Shown: positions 32,795 to 35,409 of the stretch, in pieces | Position numbering within the stretch: position 1 is the stretch's first letter | Layout: every line of letters begins with the position of its first letter | Source: a bacterium | Lineage (GTDB): Bacteria > Myxococcota_A > UBA9160 > SZUA-336 | Assembly (NCBI GenBank): GCA_024226335.1 | Contig: JAAELY010000478.1 | Location: 1 to 35,409 of the forward strand | Direction: 5' to 3' | DNA: 35,409 nt | Position numbers and translations under genes: made by a program | The notes under the pieces: model-generated | The model's database searches: none | Told to the model about the DNA's origin: nothing | What the model saw: the letters and a program-made list of their open reading frames with translations, nothing else

Positions 32795-34113
32795 CGCAGG
32801 GCAAGGCATACGCAAGCCTTCTTCAGTTGTTTGAGGAGCGCAAGAAGGTCAACTCCCGAGGACCCGCCTGGCTGGAACAGTTGCGAGCCGAGGCGCGCAG
32901 TGCATTCGAGGAGTCTGGCCTGCCGACACCTCAGAGCGAAGATTGGCGGTTTACAGATCTGGCGAAACTCTCGGACCTGGAGCTGCACCCGGCGGAAGAA
33001 GCCCCGGTTCTGGCATCGGAATGGGTGGAGTCCACACGCAAGGCCGCGGGCCCCGAACACCGAGTCGTATTCGCCCAGGACGTCTTTCAAGCCGAACTCT
33101 CGAGGCTGGGAAATCTACCCGCCGGGGTCCGCGTAGCCTCACTCGCGAAAATACTTCGCGAAGAACCGGAACGACTCAAGGGCAGGCTGGGAACTCTGGC
33201 CGACTTGAAACGCACGCCGCTGAGCGCACTGAATACGGCGCTTTTCCGCGACGGCGTATTGATCGAGATTGCCGACGACGTGTCCGTCAGCGAAGCCATC
33301 CATCTGGTTTTCGTGCAGACCGGCGGCGATCGGCACCTGGCGATCCACCCGCGAGTTCTCGTGGTTGCGGGCGGTGGCTCACGCGCCACGGTCGTCGAAC
33401 ACTTCATCGGGGAGACACCGCACAACGGATTGACGAACCCGTTGACGGAACTCCTCGTGGGAGAGAACGCGCACATCGACCATGTTGCATTGCAGGAGCG
33501 GCGCACCGGAAGCTTCCACCTTGCGAATCTTTTCGCGAAGCAACAGGCGGGTAGCCGATTCGCCTCTCATTCGATAGCGATGGGAGAAGGCCTGTCGAGG
33601 CTGGAAATTCGCACTTCGCTCGAAGGCGAAGGTGCGCATGCACAACTCAATGGCTTGTACATGGCCCGGGATCGACAGCTCGTCGACCACCACACGACGA
33701 TCGACCACGCCACACCACACACGACCAGTAGTGAGTTGTACAAAGGCATTCTGGACGGTCGCGGGCGCGGTGTATTTCACGGACGCATTCACGTTCGACC
33801 AGATGCGCAAAAAGCCGACGCAGCCCAGACGAACAGGGCCCTGCTACTTTCGGACTCGGCGTCCCTCAACACCAAGCCCCAACTCGAGATCTACGCCGAC
33901 GACGTGAAATGCAGTCACGGAGCGAGTATCGGAGAACTCGATCCCGATCAGCTTTTCTACATGCGCTCACGCGGCATGAGTCTCGAAGATGCTCGGTCAG
34001 CTCTGACTTTCGCGTTCGCCAGTGACGTGATCAATGCGCTTCCACTCGAAGCACTGCGCAACTACCTGAAGTACTCCGTGCTCAAATGGCTGCCCCGGGG
34101 GACGCACGCATGA
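32791..34113 (+). CDS. sufD: SufD, scaffold partner of SufB
   Basis: A 440-residue SufD, the paralogue of SufB in the SufBC2D complex, needed for iron acquisition during assembly. The N-terminal helical part has TPQSEDWRFTDLAKL, and the beta-helix core ends with KPQLEIYADDVKCSHGASIG, DQLFYMRSRGMSLEDARSAL, the most conserved region of the family with the His used in cluster assembly. Length is normal. It starts at ATG within the sufC stop and its own stop overlaps sufS (ATGA at 34110), so sufBCDS is translationally coupled. Confidence 0.96.
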   Translation: MTQGKAYASLLQLFEERKKVNSRGPAWLEQLRAEARSAFEESGLPTPQSEDWRFTDLAKLSDLELHPAEEAPVLASEWVESTRKAAGPEHRVVFAQDVFQAELSRLGNLPAGVRVASLAKILREEPERLKGRLGTLADLKRTPLSALNTALFRDGVLIEIADDVSVSEAIHLVFVQTGGDRHLAIHPRVLVVAGGGSRATVVEHFIGETPHNGLTNPLTELLVGENAHIDHVALQERRTGSFHLANLFAKQQAGSRFASHSIAMGEGLSRLEIRTSLEGEGAHAQLNGLYMARDRQLVDHHTTIDHATPHTTSSELYKGILDGRGRGVFHGRIHVRPDAQKADAAQTNRALLLSDSASLNTKPQLEIYADDVKCSHGASIGELDPDQLFYMRSRGMSLEDARSALTFAFASDVINALPLEALRNYLKYSVLKWLPRGTHA

Positions 34114-35360
34114 GCCGAACGAAGGACCTGCGAGTTCCCTCAAAGCTCGACGTGGAAGCCGTGCGAAGGGATTTCCCTATTCTGGGCCGCGAAGTTCACG
34201 GGAAACCACTGGTCTACCTGGACAGTGCTGCATCCAGCCAGAAGCCGAACCAGGTGATCGACGCGATCAGTGATTACTATCGCAACTCGCATTCCAATGT
34301 GCACCGCGGTGTGCATGCTCTCGCCGAGGAAGCGACAAACGCGTACGAACTGGCCCGCACCAAGGTTCAGCGGTTTCTGCGGGCTGAGTCTGAGCGCGAA
34401 GTGGTTTTCGTACGAGGAACCACCGAAGCCCTGAATCTAGTCGCACAGGCGTATGCAAGACCGATGCTCACAGCCGGAGATGAAGTCCTGCTCACCGAGA
34501 TGGAGCATCACTCCAATATCGTCCCCTGGCAGATCGTATGTGAGCAAACCGGCGCAAAGCTGATCGTGGCACCGATAGATGATCGTGGACAGCTGATCAT
34601 CGAGGAATTCGAACGCCTTCTGAACTCACGTACGAAGATCGTGACACTGACGCATGTTTCGAATTCCCTGGGGACCGTGAATCCGCTCACTGAACTCATC
34701 GCCCTGGCGAAGGAGCGCGGTGCAACCGTCATCATCGATGGCGCCCAGGCAGTTCCGCATCTTGCAGTGGACGTCCGAAAGCTCGGTTGCGACTTCTACG
34801 CATTCTCGGGACACAAGATGTACGGCCCTACCGGTATCGGGGTGCTCTGGGGACGACGAGAATTGCTCGACGGAATGGAGCCGTACCAAAGCGGTGGCCA
34901 CATGATCGTGCAGGTGAGTTTCGAAGGCACCAGTTATGCAGCTTCTCCCAGTCGTTTTGAGGCAGGCACGCCCAATATCTCTGGAGCCGTCGGGCTGGGA
35001 GCAGCCATTGATTACCTCACGGACCTGGGTCTCGACGCGGTTGAAGCACACGAAAACGCGCTGCTTCAGTACGGGATTGAACGGCTCGAGACAATTCCGG
35101 AGATAAGGCTGATCGGACGGGCTGATCAGCACGCGGGAGTTCTCTCCTTCCTTGTAGGCGATATCCACGCACATGACGTCGGCACGATCGTCGATTCCGA
35201 AGGCGTTGCGGTTCGTGCTGGGCATCACTGTTCTCAGCCCGTCATGGACCATTTCAAGGTCGCCGCGACGTCTAGAGCCTCACTCGCGGTGCACAATGAT
35301 CGAGATGATATCGACCGATTGGTCGACGCCATCCAGCGAGTCTTGGAGATCTTCGGCTGA
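34110..35360 (+). CDS. sufS: SufS, cysteine desulfurase
   Basis: A 416-residue PLP-dependent group II cysteine desulfurase that supplies sulfur to the SUF scaffold. I start at ATG 34110 (MSRTKDLRV), which overlaps the sufD stop by 4 bases; an upstream ATG at 34086 lies inside sufD. Landmarks: NSHSNVHRGVHALAEEAT, RGTTEALNLVA, EMEHHSNIVPWQ, DGAQAVPHLAVDV, the PLP Lys in FSGHKMYGPTG, and the catalytic Cys in RAGHHCSQP. Length is normal for SufS. With sufU next, sulfur is expected to pass from this Cys to SufU. Confidence 0.97.
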   Translation: MSRTKDLRVPSKLDVEAVRRDFPILGREVHGKPLVYLDSAASSQKPNQVIDAISDYYRNSHSNVHRGVHALAEEATNAYELARTKVQRFLRAESEREVVFVRGTTEALNLVAQAYARPMLTAGDEVLLTEMEHHSNIVPWQIVCEQTGAKLIVAPIDDRGQLIIEEFERLLNSRTKIVTLTHVSNSLGTVNPLTELIALAKERGATVIIDGAQAVPHLAVDVRKLGCDFYAFSGHKMYGPTGIGVLWGRRELLDGMEPYQSGGHMIVQVSFEGTSYAASPSRFEAGTPNISGAVGLGAAIDYLTDLGLDAVEAHENALLQYGIERLETIPEIRLIGRADQHAGVLSFLVGDIHAHDVGTIVDSEGVAVRAGHHCSQPVMDHFKVAATSRASLAVHNDRDDIDRLVDAIQRVLEIFG

Positions 35361-35409
35361 TGTCGGACCTGCGCGAACTCTATCAGGAGGTCATCCTCGA
35401 TCACAGCCG
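35360..35409 (+). CDS. sufU: SufU, partial (first 16 codons)
   Basis: Only the start is in the window: MSDLRELYQEVILDHS, which matches the conserved N-terminus of SufU / IscU-type proteins (usually LxxLYxEVILDHYxxPRN). Its ATG overlaps the sufS stop by 1 base (TGATG). In SufS-SufU systems SufU is a zinc-bound sulfurtransferase that accepts persulfide from SufS, rather than a scaffold. The SUF regulator, enzyme order and this gene are consistent with an E. coli-unlike, SufU-dependent pathway. The rest lies beyond the window edge. Confidence 0.8.
   Translation, partial: MSDLRELYQEVILDHS

Noticed and set aside
1-35409. CRISPR array, tRNA, rRNA, prophage, toxin-antitoxin or defence genes
   Set aside because: I looked for regular direct repeats, tRNA-like cloverleaf ends and typical protein motifs on both strands and saw none.

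Overview
This is a 35.4 kb stretch of dense bacterial chromosome from a high-GC, Gram-negative organism. Evidence for the cell type is diffuse: lipoprotein signals, a Cam-type gamma carbonic anhydrase, paired acyl-CoA dehydrogenases, DUF3604 and acetoacetate-decarboxylase-like proteins, hybrid histidine kinases and an Rrf2-sufBCDSU operon. The mix reminds me of environmental Myxococcota / former Deltaproteobacteria or Candidatus Binatia-type genomes, but nothing here fixes the taxon. I saw no rRNA, tRNA, CRISPR array, prophage or complete insertion sequence.

Layout. 0.1-2.3 kb (+): a membrane protein of unknown function and an acetoacetate-decarboxylase-family protein. 2.3-3.0 kb: a scar holding the C-terminal third of a decayed IS5-type transposase. 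3.0-9.4 kb (-): an envelope/lipid cluster, transcribed as FkbM-like protein, two translationally coupled acyl-CoA dehydrogenases, an LPG-synthase-TM membrane protein, then an LtaS-like sulfatase-fold transferase. 9.5-9.9 kb (+): a small lipoprotein. 9.9-15.0 kb (-): CDF metal transporter, PTP/DSP phosphatase, DUF2157 membrane protein, GDYXXLXY protein, MFS transporter. 15.1-17.0 kb (+): a YihY/BrkB membrane protein and a small secreted Cys protein, with a 38-codon ORF opposite them. 17.0-18.1 kb: a TetR regulator (-) and a palindrome-rich region with a 56-codon ORF. 18.2-22.0 kb (+): sirtuin, DUF3604 protein, SDR. 22.0-23.0 kb (-): serine hydrolase. 23.2-26.2 kb (+): gamma carbonic anhydrase and a four-module hybrid kinase. 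26.2-29.9 kb (-): a second sensor kinase, a ChaN-like lipoprotein and an HSL-type esterase. 30.1 kb to the end (+): Rrf2 regulator, sufB, sufC, sufD, sufS and the start of sufU.

How the genes work together. The clearest unit is the SUF operon. Its genes overlap by 1-4 bases or lie within about 12 bases of each other, and a cysteine-bearing Rrf2 regulator heads it, so cluster status probably feeds back on synthesis. The acyl-CoA dehydrogenase pair is expected to form one heteromeric enzyme. The DUF2157/GDYXXLXY pair is a recognised two-gene module, here placed behind a phosphatase and a metal exporter.

The most unusual things I found are: a 58-base hairpin with a 26 bp stem upstream of the sirtuin gene; a 35 bp palindromic operator candidate in front of the TetR gene; a gamma carbonic anhydrase in which one of the three metal-ligand histidines is alanine; an SDR lacking its catalytic Tyr and Ser; and two short ORFs. 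I did not find a convincing new multi-gene system such as a defence island or biosynthetic cluster. All comparisons with known families are from memory; no search was run.
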